From Panicum virgatum (lineage: Eukaryota > Streptophyta > Magnoliopsida > Poales > Poaceae), in contig NC_053149.1 in assembly GCF_016808335.1 (NCBI RefSeq), positions 21,052,733 through 21,116,732 on the forward strand: DNA of 64,000 nucleotides, given 5' to 3'. The translations under genes were made by a program, and so were the position numbers. Shown here in pieces: positions 1-11,758 of this stretch (position 1 is its first letter; each line of letters opens with the position of its first letter). The notes beneath the pieces are model-generated. The model saw only the letters and a list, made by a program, of their open reading frames with translations. It searched no databases and had not been told where the DNA came from.

Positions 1-80
1 GAAAAACTGTGTAAGCTATCTAGCTTAGGTTATCCAGGTCAGTATGAATCTGTAAAGATTACCCTGGTTGGAAAATCCTG

Positions 81-2749
81 TTAGAGAATAGTCCAATATG
101 ATGCTGCCAGGTTGAAAACTGCCTTCAATGTAGTCGAAAAGTTGATAGAAACCCTTGATTTATTAAAGAGATCAACTGACATCACCATGTAACTTGGATA
201 AAATTTGCACAAGTGCTCGATGTTCCAGGAATTGGGTACTTCATTATCGTCAGCATCGGTAATTCTGTATGACCCAGGTCTTGTAACTTTAGACACAATG
301 AAAGGTCCCTCCCATCCGGAATTTAACTTGTGCAGTCCTGTTTCATCTTGAATCCTTCGTAGGACTAGATCTCATATATTAAAAGATCTTTGCTGGACAT
401 TGCGATCATGATAGCGTCTGACTCCTTGAAGATATTTAGCTGATTGGGTCAAAGCATTGATCCTGGCTTCTTCGACTGAGTCCAACTCCAGTTGTCGAGC
501 TTCATCTACTTCTCCTTCCTGATAGGCCTCTACTCTTTGAGATTTCCACATGATATCTGTGGGTATTATAGCCTCCGACCCATAGGTGAGGAAGAAAGGA
601 GATTGTCCAGTCGCTTTGCTGGGCTGCGTTCGTAGCCCCCAGACCACATGGGGTAGTTCTTGAATCCACTTGCCACCCTTCTTAGAGTTAGCATCGTAGA
701 GTCTCTTTTTCAAGCCATCGAGTATGAAGCCATTGATGCGTTCCACTTGACCATTTGCTCGAGGATGGGCTACTGAAGCATATTTGACCTCAATGCAGGA
801 GTTGTCGCAAAAATCCCAAAAAGACTGCGATGTGAAGTTAGAACCCAGATCTGTGATAATAGTGTGGAGGAATCCAAACCGGTGTATGATGTCGGAGATG
901 AAATCCACTGCTCTATCTGATGAGATCTTGACAATGGGCTTGTACTCGATCCACTTGGTAAACTTGTCGACTGCTACCAACACATGATTGAATCCTCCTG
1001 GAGCTACGGTTAAGGGTCTGATCATGTCCAGACTCCAACAGGCAAATGGCCATGACAGAGGGATTGTTATCAAATTGTGTGCTGGCACATGAGTGTTCTT
1101 GCCAAAGAATTGGCAGCTAGGACACCATCGGACAAGGTCTTCTGCGTCTGATACAGCTGTTGGCCAGAAAAATCCTGATCTATAAACCTTGCCGACTAGT
1201 GTCCTTGACGCGGCATGGTTGTTGCAGACTCCTTCATGTATTTCCCTGATTATGTCCTTGCCTTCTTCAAGGGTGACACATTTCATGAGGATGCTAGAGG
1301 CGGAGCGCTTGTACAGGTTGTCGCCGATGAGGACGAAACCTTTGCTTCGTCTGATAATGCATGCTGCTTCGATGCTCTTGGCATCAACATGTGGTGGAAG
1401 CTTGAACTCCTTGATGAAATCGATGAACTCAATCCGCCAATTTTCTTCAATCATCAATACTTCTCTGACTGTGGCCGGAGCCTCCGTGTCAGTAGTTTGT
1501 TGACCGTGTACTTTGACTGATGGATGATGTAGTTCATGCACAAAGACTCCGGGTGGAATAGCTGCTCGAGTAGATCCAAGTTTGGACAGGACATCGGCTC
1601 CCATGTTGTTGTCACGATCTATGTGTTGGATTTCCAATCCCGAAAACTTGTTCTCAAGCTTTCTAATTTCTTCAACGTATGCATCCATTGTGTCCATGTT
1701 GATGTCCCATTCTTTGTTTACTTGCTGGACAACAAGTAGAGAGTTGCCGTAGACAAATAATCGCTTGATGCCAAGAGAAACTGCTAGGCGAAGCCCATGT
1801 AGCAGTGCCTCATAATCTGCTTCATTATTGGAGACTTTAAACAGGATCTGGAACACATACTTCAACTGTTCTCCTTTGGGGGAGATGAACAGAACTCCCG
1901 CACCGCCTCCGTCGAGCTTGAGTGAGCCATCAAAGTACATTACCCAATGCTCTAGGACATTGTGAGGTGATGGGATTTGATTTTCCCGCCATTCAGCTAG
2001 GACGTCGACTAGTGCTTGCGACTTGATTGCTGTTCTTGGCTTGAATTTGATTTCCAAGGCTCCCAGATCAACTGCCCACTTTGAGATTCTTCCTGTGGCA
2101 TCTCGATTGTGGAGTATATCCGCCAATGGGAAGTCGGTAATTACTGAAATCTTGTATTCGTCGAAATAATGTCGAAGTTTCCTGGAGGTGATTAGAATTC
2201 CATACAGAACTTTCTGAATTGATGGATATCTAATTTTTGATTCAGAGAGTACTTCACTGATGAAGTAGACTATTCTCTGGACGCCGTAAGCGCGGCCTTC
2301 TTCCTGACATTCGACTACTATCGCTGTGCTGACTACATGAGTAGTCGCAGCGATGTAGAGGAGTAGTTCCTCGCTGGGTAGTGGAGCTGTAAGAATTGGT
2401 GGTGACTGGAGATGATGCTTAAGATTTTCGAGTGCTTCCGCGGCTTCTGTAGTCCACTCAAATTTGTCTTGTCGCTTGAGGGGCTTGAAGAAAGGTAAAC
2501 CCCGTTCACCAAGCCTTGACAAGAATCGATTCAAGGCTGCCATGCAGCATGTAAGCTTCTGGACATCCTTGATGGTAGCTGGAGCATCTATGGTCATGAT
2601 GGCGTTGATCTTCTCTGGATTAGCCTCGATTCCTTGGTTGCTGATGATGAATCCGAGTAGTTTTCCAGAGGGTACACCGAAGACACACTTGGTTGGGTTG
2701 AGTTTCCAGCGAAACTTTCGGAGGCTGTTGAAGGTTTCTTCCAGGTCAG
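81..2749 (-). pseudogene. Tat-A RNase H, extra RNase H and integrase
   Basis: The longest open piece runs 372-2597 (741 codons). Order of domains: the RT connection and first RNase H, the extra archaeal-type RNase H (starts at MYFDGSLKLDGG, about 1940, with the later Asp in DNNMGADVLSKLGS), then integrase. Integrase shows the His-His-Cys-Cys finger (NNHAASRT, CPSCQ) and the core D-D-E: SLDMI, ITDLGSNF, ANGQVERIN. The middle motif has L where TDNG/TDRG is usual. A stop at 372 interrupts the C-terminal domain, which continues to about 190 (PGSYRITDAD) and has lost the stop Tat-B uses after KFYP. The extra RNase H is what assigns this family to Tat. Confidence 0.9.
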
Positions 2750-3238
2750 CTATGAATTCATCCTGGGACTTGGTTTTGACAATACGTCGTCAACATAAGC
2801 TTCAACATTGCGATGTAGCTGATCAGCAAAACACAGCTGTATCGCACGCTGGTATGTGGCGCCAGCATTCTTCAACCCAAAAGACATGGTCTTGCAGGTG
2901 TATGCCCCGTAAGGGGTGATGAATGCTGTCTTGATTTGATCTTCTTCTTTCAGGGCAATCTGATGATAGCTTGAATAGCAGTCGAGGATGGAGAGTAGGA
3001 CGCATCCTGCAGTTGAGTCGATTACTTGATCAATGTGAGCTAGCCTGAAAGGATCCTTTGGGCAATGCTTGTTCAGATCAGTGTAGTCGACACACATCCT
3101 CCACTCGTTGTTGTTCTTCTTCTGGACGAGTACAGTGTTGGCCAACCATTCAGGATGATAGACCTCTTTGATAAACCCTGCTGCGAGTAGTTTTGCCAGC
3201 TCTTTCTTGATGGCTTCTCGCTTGTTCGGGGAGAAACG
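2750..3238 (-). pseudogene. Tat-A reverse transcriptase (fingers and palm)
   Basis: Reverse transcriptase segment. Visible motifs are the fingers block VLVQKKNNNEWRMCVDYTDL, the block DCYSSYHQIAL, TAFITPYGAY, MSFGLKNAGATYQ, and the catalytic YVDD box at about 2787-2798. Right after YVDD the frame slips: this copy reads VLSKPSPRMNS, while Tat-B reads VVVKTKTQDQF. The thumb and connection continue in another frame into the next entry. It is dead as RT because of the upstream stop and this frameshift. Confidence 0.88.
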
Positions 3239-5015
3239 TCATAGCCGTTGCTTCTTTGGCGTGGCTTTGGGGTCGACTTTTAGGGCATGCTCGATCAACT
3301 CCTTGGGCACCCCTGGCATATCCGCTGGTTTCCACGCGAATACGTCTCGGTTGGCCCTAAGGAAGTTGATGAGCTCGAGTTCCTTTTTGTCGCCCAAACC
3401 AGCTCCGATGTTGGCAGTTTTGGTGTCATCTCCCTCTTGTAACTGAATAGTCTTGGTGCCCATGTCGCCGGCTGGTCTTACCGTTGACTGGCTTAGTTTC
3501 TTGGAAGGCATCGAGTCTTTGTTGAGTGAGAGTTCCTTGGCGGCAGCAAGTATTTCGCTGACAGAGCTAGAAACTCGCATAGTAGAGGCATGATCTATTG
3601 CTTTCTTGTCGCACTCGAAGGACTTGAGGAGGTCCCCTCGCAGGGAAAGGACTCCTGTGTTGCCCGGCATCTTAAGGAGTAGGTATACGTAGTATGGCAC
3701 TGCAATGAACTTGGCTAGTGCCGGTCTTCCCAGTATGGCATGATAGGAGGATTCGAAGTCGGCTACTTCGAACTTGATGTACTCCGTCCGGATGTTTTGT
3801 TCTGTACCAAATGTGACTGGGAGGGTGACCGAGCCAATTGGGGTAGAAGAATTTTCGGGAACGATGCCGTAGAAGGGAGCTTTGCTTGGAGTGAGCAAAC
3901 TCATGTAGTTGAGGCCCATTTTCGCCAGTGTACTTGCAAAGATTAAGTTGAGCCCGCTTCTGCCGTCGATAAGTACTCGAGTGAGTTTGGATCCTTGGAC
4001 AACTGGATTGAGTACCAGCGGGAACTTTCCTGGTTCAGAGAAGTTGGTCCATTGATCCTTCCTGGAGAACGTGATGGGGACTTCGCTGTATTTTAGTGGC
4101 CTCTGAATTGCAGATTCAACTGAGAGGATCTCTCTGAGTAGTAGCTTCTGGGCCCGCTTGGAGAAACTAGGATCTCCTCCGAATATGACGTTGACGACAT
4201 TTTGTTGCTGTTGAAAACCATCAGGGTCTTTCTTGTCATCCTCGTCATCCTTGTTCTGCTGCTTCTTAGGAGCGTCTAGTGGTGTAGACTGGAAGGACTT
4301 GCGTAAGATCGTGCATTCCCACATCGAGTGATTGCTCTTGGGGTGGATTGGGCACCTCTTGTTGTGGAGGATCTTGTCGAACTGATCTTGAGGCTTTTCG
4401 TTCTTTTTACCTCGCGGGGTACGATCCATGGTGCCGACGGTATCGTCTGGCTTGCACTTGCGCGCCGGATCCTGCTGGTTACTGGGCCCTCCACGGTCCT
4501 TGTGGCGCTTCCCGTTGTTGTCGTTGTTGCGGCACGGGAAGCGGCTGCGCTCTTGCTCCTCTTCGTCTGCCCAACGTTGCATCATATTGCGTAGCTCTAC
4601 TACAATTTTGGGGCGGTTACGCCCAAAGTCACGGTAAAGGGATTGGACAGTAATGCCACTCCAGAAGTAGTCGATGATATCTTTGTCCGCGACGTTGGGG
4701 ATGGTAGCTCTTGTGTCGAAAAAGCACTTGACGTAGGATCTGATGGTTTCGCCTTGCTCCTGCTTGCACATTGAAAGAGCGTGTCAAGTGGCTACTCCGT
4801 GTAGAGACCCCTGGAAGTTGTTGATGAAGACCTTCTTGAGATCTTCCCACGAGTGTATGGACTCGTGCGTCAAGCTCTCCAGCCATGTGAGAGGTGCGGG
4901 CTCTAGGGGCCATCGGGAAGTAGAGGACCTTGGTGTTGGTGTCTCCTCCTGCAAAACTAACAGCGGTCGAGTATAAACATAACCATTGAGCAGGGTCTTA
5001 CTTACTGTCATACTT
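3239..5015 (-). pseudogene. Tat-A gag C-terminus plus aspartic protease
   Basis: Continues gag in shifted frames. It holds the conserved Gag core (LTWLESL, DLKKVFINNFQG), a TGA at about 4783 where Tat-B keeps an Arg codon, a Cys/His cluster (CPIHPKSNHSMWEC) in place of a classic zinc knuckle, and the protease. The protease active-site loop reads LIDGRSGLNLIF, with the family helix ILGRPALAKF downstream. Known: retroviral-type proteases use D-[ST]-G; here the loop is D-G-R in both Tat copies. The frame ends at 3239 in a TGA where Tat-B keeps CGG, just before RT. This copy cannot make a Gag-Pol. Confidence 0.85.
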
Positions 5016-6398
5016 CTAGATATTTGTGGGTTTGAAATCCTTTGGGTACTCGATGTTGTCGAAGATGCTGCTGAGGACTGGGAAGCGATCGGAGTTATCG
5101 GCGAGATGCGCTCTGCGTCTTGCGTTGATGATGTCCCGTGCGTCCATTATGGAATCAGCTACTTTTTCTCGGTTGTTGTTGTTGCGGTTCAGCTGAGGCA
5201 CAGGAGCTTGGTTTGCTGGTGGTTGGCCACCCTTGGGGCAATGGTTGCTTGCGACTTTTTGATCCTCTTGGTTTCTTTGGTTTTGCTGCGCCAGCTGTTG
5301 TTGATGATGATGGCCTCCGGGGGTACGACTTGCTTGGGATATGACTGTTGCAGTAGCCCTCAATCGGGTGCCATGAAGTGAGGACAAAAGATTTTGTCTC
5401 TCGAGTTGCTCGACAGCATGTTTGGCGAGGTGTATGATGCGCTCCATCTTCGGGTTTTGTGGCATCTGCATGAGTCGTAGGGTTGCTTCTGTCATCGTGG
5501 TGATAGGAGTAGTGAAGACTGGATCCGCGGCATTGTTGAATTCATTGTTGAGGTTGCACGGGGGAAGGTGAGCACGCTCAGCAGCTCGGGCCCTGCGTTC
5601 TCCTTTGCATTGATTCCTTGCCCTGCGAGCTGTGCGAGTAGCTTCATCCTCATCTTGCGGAGCATCTTGAGTCAGATTGTCCTCTGAAACCTGATCTGCG
5701 ATTTCATTGGGGTTGTGCTGGCTGGGAGTACCCTCGTTTGGCTGATTGATCATGGAGACCAAACGTTCTGGAGAATAGCTTTCCAAGACAGATCCATAAT
5801 CGGCTAGCTCAGTTTCACCAGACCCGGTTTCCCGCTCAGTTGCAAGTGGGATATCATGTTGGAATGGGAGATCATCAATGCTGGCAACTTCTCGGATGTT
5901 GTCGAGTAGTTCTACGAGTGTGTAATCCTGGCAGGACTTGAGTTGAATCTTCGCCAATGCATTGGTGATGAAATCAAGGCTGTCATGAGATGACTCGACT
6001 GGATCTAGGTATACGTCGAAAATGGGTGCCTTCCGGCTAGCGGTGACTGAGGAATTTTCGACGCAGAGCAGTTGGTCCAAGCTATTTTCATAGATGGGTT
6101 GGGCAAGAGGAGTCTCAATCCGAGTAGAGTTTGGTTTGAGATCAATCTGAGTCCGAGTGGAACCCGAGTTGTCTTCGAGTTTCATCTCGATCTTGACGAG
6201 GTCGGGAAGCAGCATGACGCCATGATCATCCGATCCGGCGAGCTTATTGGAGCTTTCCGACGAGGTTGCCTTCCGCATGATGGGGTTGGTTAAGTGGCTG
6301 TCAAAGCCGCCTGAACTGTTGGCGATGCAGACCCATGAGCTGAAGACGAAGGTGGCGCCTTGAGGAAGCGCCATGGTGCTGGAAGCGAAATTGGCCAT
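5016..6398 (-). pseudogene. gag: Tat-A gag, N-terminal part
   Basis: Encodes the N-terminal part of the Tat Gag, the structural protein of the virus-like particle. I place the start at 6398 because the residues MANFASSTM align with MASFAFSTM of Tat-B (20571) and lie just inside the primer site; the open frame upstream only runs through the primer site and LTR. The middle is acidic and Ser/Thr-rich, followed by a basic Arg-rich stretch and a Gln/Asn-rich stretch. The frame stops at 5016 after FKPTNI, where Tat-B continues FKPTNVQKYDG, so a frameshift or nonsense change breaks gag here. No signal peptide or membrane segment is visible. Confidence 0.85.
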
Positions 6399-6424
6399 CG
6401 AACTCACCGACGAACTCGTCGAGT

Positions 6425-6443
6425 CCCCTACCTGGCGCACCAG
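6425..6443 (-). promoter_or_regulatory. Primer-binding site of Tat-A
   Basis: Directly inside the LTR end, the minus strand reads CTGGTGCGCCAGGTAGGGG. The same motif follows the Tat LTRs at 8764 and 42288. I infer it is the tRNA primer site from its position. I cannot name the tRNA with certainty. Most of it is a near-palindrome (CTGGYGCGCCAG). Confidence 0.7.
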
Positions 6444-6444
6444 T

Positions 6445-6860
6445 TGTCGGCGTTTACCGCCAAGCCTGCTAAGAGATACTCTTAGCAGTAAGGTTTGTAG
6501 GTAGGTATCGACTGCTCTGGAACTCGATGGTGCAAGGAACACAAAGATTTAGACAGGTTCGGGCTGCGAGTTGCGTAATACCCTACATCATGTGTGGTTG
6601 TTTGTATTGCCTTAGGTGTTGATGTCCTTCGAGGGGGTCCCTGCCCGCCCTTATATATCCGGGAGGACAGGGTTATATGGAAAGTCCTAGCCGAGTACAG
6701 TTAGAATCCTACTACAACATAATCGAGTAGTTTCCTTTGTACTGCAGCTAGTTCTACACCTATTTGGGTAGTTACAAGAGAGGTAAGGTACATCCATGCG
6801 CAATCCCATACTCTAGAACATTCTATGCCTATAAGCAGTCCCGCTGCCCCGAGTCTGACA
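6445..6860 (-). repeat. 5' LTR of Tat-A
   Basis: 416 bp. On the minus strand it begins TGTCAG and ends CCGACA, close to the same termini as the LTRs at 8325-8763 and 41470-41887, to which it aligns throughout. It is followed on the minus strand by one base and then the primer-binding site. A TATATAA box lies at 6651-6657 (minus strand) in the context of a GGGCGG-type start region shared by all Tat LTRs here. Confidence 0.9.
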
Positions 6861-7619
6861 CGTTGCGCCCAAACTTTAAGTACGGCTAGTGTTAACTAGT
6901 CATCGACTAGTACTACATGTGCCTACTGATGGCGCGTTGCACCCAAACTTTCAGTATGGCCTGTGTTTACTAGTCATCACTAGTACTACGTGTCCCTATT
7001 GACAGCGCGTTGCGCCCAAACTTTCAGTACGGCCGGTGTTTACTAGACATCGACTAGTACTACATGTGCCTACTAACGGCGCGTAGTGCCTAAATTTTTA
7101 GTACGGCCAGTGTTTACTACTCATCGACTAGTACTACGTGTGCCTACTGACAGTGCGTTGCGCCCAAACTTTCAGTACGGCCTGTGTTTACTAGTCATTG
7201 ACTAGTACTATGTGTGCCTACTGACATCGCGTTGCGCCCAAACATTCAGTACGGCCTGTGTTTACTAGTCATAGACTAGTACTGTGTGTGCCTACTGACA
7301 GTGCGTTGCGCCTAAAGTTTCAGTACGGTCAGTGTTTACTAGTCATCGACTAGTACTATGCGTGCCTACTGACGGCGCATTGCACCCAAACTTTCAGTAC
7401 AACCAGTGTTTAGTAGTCATCGACTGGTACTACGTGTGCCTACTGACGACGCGGTGCACCCAAACTTTCAGTACGGTCAGTGTTTACTAGTTATCAATTA
7501 GTACTACGTGTGCCTACTGACGGCGTGTTGCGCCCAAACATTCAGTACGGCCTGTGTTTACTAGTTATCGACTAGTACTATGTTTGCCTTCTGATGGCGT
7601 GTTGCGCCTAAATATTCAG
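6861..7619 (+). repeat. 74-bp satellite, array A (about 10 copies)
   Basis: About 10.3 tandem units of the 74-bp monomer described for the large array at 43162-62904. Each unit holds GCGCGTTGCGC-like sequence, TTTCAGTACGG, and the dyad TACTAGTC-ATC-GACTAGTA. The copies differ at many positions (for example ATGGCGCG against ACAGTGCG). The left edge is the Tat-A LTR and the right edge is a Tat 3' UTR segment. Confidence 0.93.
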
Positions 7620-8324
7620 GATGCTCTACTCGACAGCTCATTGCTCTAAAGGGCTCTGCCAAGAAGAGTAGTCCCTAATAAGGCTCCGCTCCTACTCTAG
7701 GAGATCAGACCTGGAATATGCTGTTGGGTGAGGCGACAACTCTCTAGATAACTCGGCACATCTACGATGCCTTCGCTAGCTCCCAGGCTCAGGGGCTGGG
7801 CACCGACAACTACTCGATGTGGCTTCTACACTTCTCCTAGCTCGCAAGCTCGGGGGCTGGACGTCACAAAACAACTCAATGCTGTTGCAAGTGCAGACTG
7901 GAGGCGAGAAAAATTCTACACCGTGTGCCACGACTTTTTGATCCTTAATTCCAAATCTTGGAATTTGGATTCAAGGCTCGGCGGTTGCGGGACACATGTC
8001 ATCGACGGCATATTTTTCAAATTCTTGGAAGATAAAGATCAGAAGATTGAAGACTGATTTGGCCCTCAGCCTGATTCTGTGATTCAACCTAAGGCTCGGG
8101 GGACTACTCCATATGGAGCAGGAGTACATCGCACACCATATAAAAAGGAAGATTTCGGGGCATTGAGCACCTCACAGCCTTGAAGCAACCAGAAGTACTT
8201 GGAAGACTACTCGAAGCACTCGATTGAGGACTCAGAAGCACTCGATGAGATGTTCAGAGCACTCGAAGACGCCTTCAGAAGTACTCGATGCCTGCAGGAC
8301 TCGGCTACGAAGAGCTCGGGGGCT
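7620..8324 (+). mobile_element. Tat 3' untranslated segment ending in a polypurine tract
   Basis: No protein. From about 7900 the sequence aligns with the Tat-B 3' region at 41060-41469 (shared GATTCAACCTAAGGCTCGGG, ACTCCATATGGAGC and CTCGATGCCTGCAGGACTCG), and ends in GAAGAGCTCGGGGGCT, a good polypurine tract right before an LTR. The part 7620-7900 has no match in Tat-B. It therefore belongs to a different Tat element whose interior was satellite. Several CTCGGGGGCTGG-like repeats occur. Confidence 0.75.
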
Positions 8325-8763
8325 TGTCAGACCCAGGGTAGCAGGTGTCGGACCCGGGGCAGCGGGACTGCTCACAGGCGTAGAATATTCTAGAGTAAGG
8401 GACAGCTCATGGATGTACCTTACATCTCTTGTAAACTACCCGAATAGGAGTAGAACTAGCTGCAGTACAAAGGATACTACCCGATCGTGATGTAGTAGGA
8501 CTCCAAGTGTACTCGGCTAGGACTTTCCATGTAACCTTGTTCCCTCGGATATATAAGGGCGGACAGGGACCCCTGTCGAAACGCATCTACATCAAAGGCA
8601 ATACAAACCACCACACAGGACGTAGGGTATTACGCAACTCGTGGCCCGAACCTGTCTAAATCTTTGTGTTCCTTGCACCATCGAGTTCCAGAGCCGTCGA
8701 TCCCTACCTACAAACCCTACTGCTAAGAGTATCCCTGAGCAGGATTGGCGGTAAACACCGACA
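8325..8763 (+). repeat. Tat LTR (5' LTR of Tat-B; also follows a foreign 3' UTR)
   Basis: 439 bp, TGTCAG...CCGACA. Preceded by a polypurine tract and 3' UTR and followed by a primer site, so it is shared by two element bodies. Near its start it holds a 21-bp insertion relative to the 3' LTR (a partial duplication of TGTCRGACCC). TATATAA is at 8550-8556. Several substitutions separate it from 41470-41887, so Tat-B is clearly older than the Tekay element nested inside it. Confidence 0.88.
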
Positions 8764-8775
8764 GCTGGCACGCCA
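8764..8775 (+). promoter_or_regulatory. Tat-B primer-binding site, split by the Tekay insertion
   Basis: GCTGGCACGCCA follows the LTR; the rest of the motif (CGCCAGGTAGGGGG) is found at 20544 after the Tekay element. The last five bases, cgcca (8771-8775), are repeated at 20544-20548 as the Tekay target-site duplication. Confidence 0.8.
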
Positions 8776-10618
8776 TGTAACACCCTAATATAAATTTCAG
8801 TATTTTTTTTAATAAATTAAATTGGCTTTATTTAAATTTTCTAAGGTTTATTGTGTTTAGTTGGCATTTAATTTAATTTTGTTTCATAAGTGATTAAAGT
8901 TTATCATAGGTTTAAATTTTTGTTGCATTCATGCTGGTGCATAATTTTATTTGAGTGTGATTTGAATTCAAATTCAAATTTGAATTCAAACTTTGTTTGA
9001 ATTAGATTTAGATAGGAGAAAGAAAACCAGAAAATAGAAATAGAAAAGGAAAAGCTAGACCCAAACCAAACCCCAAAGCAAGCCCAAAACCCAGGAAAAC
9101 CCAGCCCAGCCCTTCTTTCTCTCTCCACGAGGGCCCAGCTAACCCCGGTGGCCCATTTCCTTTCCCGCGGCCCAGTCCGGCGCGGCCCAGCCACTCCCTC
9201 TCTCCCCGCCAGGCCCACTGGCTCCCGCTCGGCCCGCGACGCACGCCGGCCCAGCGTACGCCCCCCACCCGTCCGCCAGCTCCCGCAGCCCGCGCGCGCG
9301 TCGCTCTCGCTGAGCCCCCGGGCCCGCTTGCCAGGACCGTCTCCCCCGCCTCCGCGCAGAGCAGCAACGGCTCCGCAATCCCCGCCGGGAATCTCCTGCC
9401 CGACCCGCACGCCGAGATCCCGCCCCTTCTTTAAATCGCACACCACGGCCCCCTTGTACGCCATCCCCATCCCGCCGCCGCCCTTCGATCTCAGCGCGGA
9501 GCAGAGCCCTACGCCGCCGCGGGTGAGTCGGCCCGCCGCCGCGATTGCTCGCCGTCGGCCACCTCCGAGCCTTCTTGACCCCCTGCACGCGTTCGCAGGA
9601 ACCCCACGAGGCCGCCAGTGGAGATCCGGAGCCAGGAGGACCACGACACCGCCTTGTCCGCGAGCTCCGCCCTGACCACGCCGCCGGTCCTCGTCGCCGA
9701 CCGCCTGCGCTACAACTCCGGCCGACCCAAGGATTCAGTGAGCACCCCAGAGCCCCCCTGGTACTTTTTCGCTTAATAGCTTGGCCTGTAGTCCACTCCG
9801 GGACTCAGAACACCGCTCGCCGGCGAGAGCCGCCGTGCAGAGCCGCCGCAGCCCTCGCTCGCACCGCTCGGACCCTCCCCAAGTCTCGCATGGGCCTCAG
9901 GTGGGCTACAAGCTCCGCGTAGATCACCCCAGCCCCAGGCGCGGGTCAATTTGACCCCCGGAGGGCCGAAATCGGCGAACTCCGGCGAGCCTAGTGCCGC
10001 GCCGCCGCGGACAGGGCCGCCGGCGGTCGAGCGCCGCCACCCCGCGCGCCTCTTTGTCCTGAGCCGCTCGATTAGCTTTCAGCGGGCTAGATTAGATCAG
10101 ATACTGATCTAATCCGGACCGTCAGATCTAAAACCGCCGGCCCAGATTAGATGGTACCGCTTCGGCCTGTTAACTTTGCATAAGAGCCCCCCAGCTTGCT
10201 TGAAATAAACCCGCCGTCCCTGGTAGTTCAAAAACAATTAGATCCAGGTCCGGTTTTTAGCGCTTAGACCCCTGATCTTTTTAGATTTTGAGCCCGCCGT
10301 CCAGCGCCTGGCCTTTTGCACGCTAGCCCTCAGATTTAGTCGTTAATTGTGTTTTAGCCCTCGGTTTTAGCAGAAAAGCCCCTGAAACTTCAGTTTTCTT
10401 ACAAATAAGCCCCTGAACCTTGTTTTAGGCCTAGTTTATGCGTTTTAGCTCCGATTTTAGCGTTCTTTATATCCACGCGATCGTTGTAACGCGTAGAATA
10501 GCTTTAGACTAGTTTAGTGTGTTGTTTTTATGTATTGATGTACTGTTTCCTTAGCTTTTGCTAGTGTTTGCTTGTATGCTTATTTTGTGCATTGTTTTGG
10601 CCATGTGTTCGTGAGTAG

Positions 10619-10708
10619 ACGTTGATCCATCTGAGGAGCCTCAGTACCAGTACCCGGAGCAGCCGTCTTCGGATCAGTTTGAGCAGCAGCCAGAGCAGTA
10701 CGAGGAAG
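10619..10708 (+). CDS. LTR-embedded coding exon (acidic, Gln-rich), upstream part
   Basis: 90 nt encoding VDPSEEPQYQYPEQ and on to PEQYEE, after an acceptor-like GTGAGTAG and ending at G|GCAAGT, a consensus GC-type intron donor. The solo LTR at 20935-24457 has the same exon (22222-22305, minus) with 84 nt: all length changes are multiples of three and several differences are synonymous (CCA/CCT, TCT/TCA, TCG/TCA). That pattern indicates protein-level constraint. The copy in the 3' LTR is 19089-19178. Function unknown; the upstream start exon is not certain. Confidence 0.5.
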
Positions 10709-11758
10709 GCAAGTATAACATGAACAACCTATCACTTTTAATTACAATTTCATACTGCATTTTAATACTGTATGCCTTTAAGGATTTCCTAGCCAGTTTA
10801 TATCCTTTATATATACCTTTGGGTTGCATTTTGGTTAGTTGTGCTAGGTTGCTACGCTATAACACACTCTGGTCCTTTTTAATTAAGTTGATTAATGGTT
10901 TACTTGAACTTAATTCTGAGAGTGGCACTCTGTGTGGCTTGAGTGGCTCACTTCTCGTTAAAAGATGTTTTTTTTTAGAAACATGGTTTAGGGGGCCAGC
11001 ACGGTGCTTACTGCCTGGTTGGCCACTCTCCATAAGGACCGGTTCATAGAGCGACAACCTGGGACAACAGCGCTACCACAAGGCTAGAATGGGATAGACT
11101 TGGCGTAATAACTAGATCTTTTTGGTTTGGAGTAACTTACCTGCGGGGCAAGAGTAGTAAGCTTCAATGGTCCCTGCTCCTCCGGCTTGGTCTGTGCTTG
11201 GATTGCGCTCCTGTGCTTGTACCCCCGGAGGTGGGCCCCATCGTCGCCGACCTAACTCTCGCGGTTACGCCTTACCAACGAGATTCTTTTTAAAGGCCTC
11301 GTAGTGAGTCGCTAGTCATCTCACCTAAGGAAGTGTGATGAACAACTGGCGTAGCTCACGACTTGTGGGTAAAGATGTGCAACCTCTGCAGAGTGTAAAA
11401 CTGGTATACTAGCCGTGCTCACGGTTATGAGCGGCCCAGATCCTCCTTTTGATTAGTGAAGTTATCTCCTTCCGACGAGGGAGGTGCTTCTCGGGGTTTT
11501 CTTTGGTGGCTTGGTTTTGGTTTGGTCCTCAGTAGTAGTATAATTAATTCTGATTAATTACTATGTAACTGGGTCAATGGTAATTCATCAACTAGTAGTA
11601 AATAGCTTAAATAAAATCTGCCAACACTTAAAAGCTAATGCAGTTGAGTCAGCCAGCCTAGAGCCTCATAGTTTGTGTTATACTTGTTGAGTACAAGTTG
11701 TGTACTCACTCTTGCCTCTTCTCTACTTTTTCCTCTTGGCTACGCTACTGCTGCTCAG

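Larger units (their letters stand above)
1..6860 (-). mobile_element. Tat-A: decayed Tat-lineage Ty3/gypsy retrotransposon, 3' end cut by window
   Basis: Seen: on the minus strand a 5' LTR (6445-6860), primer-binding site, gag, protease, RT, RNase H, a second RNase H and integrase follow in the order PR-RT-RH-aRNH-INT. Known: a second, archaeal-type RNase H after the first marks the Tat lineage (Tat/Ogre/Retand) of Ty3/gypsy. Each reading frame is broken by stops or frameshifts, so the copy is dead. The outer 5' LTR edge touches the 74-bp satellite directly at 6861, so the element probably inserted into satellite. The 3' LTR and matching target duplication lie left of the window. It is the same family as Tat-B at 8325-41887. 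Confidence 0.93.

Noticed and set aside
784..1739. Plus-strand ORFs over Tat-A pol (784-987, 1189-1520, 1536-1739)
   Set aside because: They are antisense shadows of the integrase and RNase H frames with no domain similarity.
6399..6542. A longer Tat-A Gag starting at 6542
   Set aside because: That extension is translated LTR and primer site; the conserved start is at 6398.
8904..9644. Long antisense ORFs in the GC-rich LTR leaders (also 17374-18114, 22700-24250, 28245-29319, 32534-33608, 54985-55652)
   Set aside because: Several overlapping frames are open at once in GC-rich sequence, with low-complexity Arg/Gly/Pro/Ala translations and no known domain.
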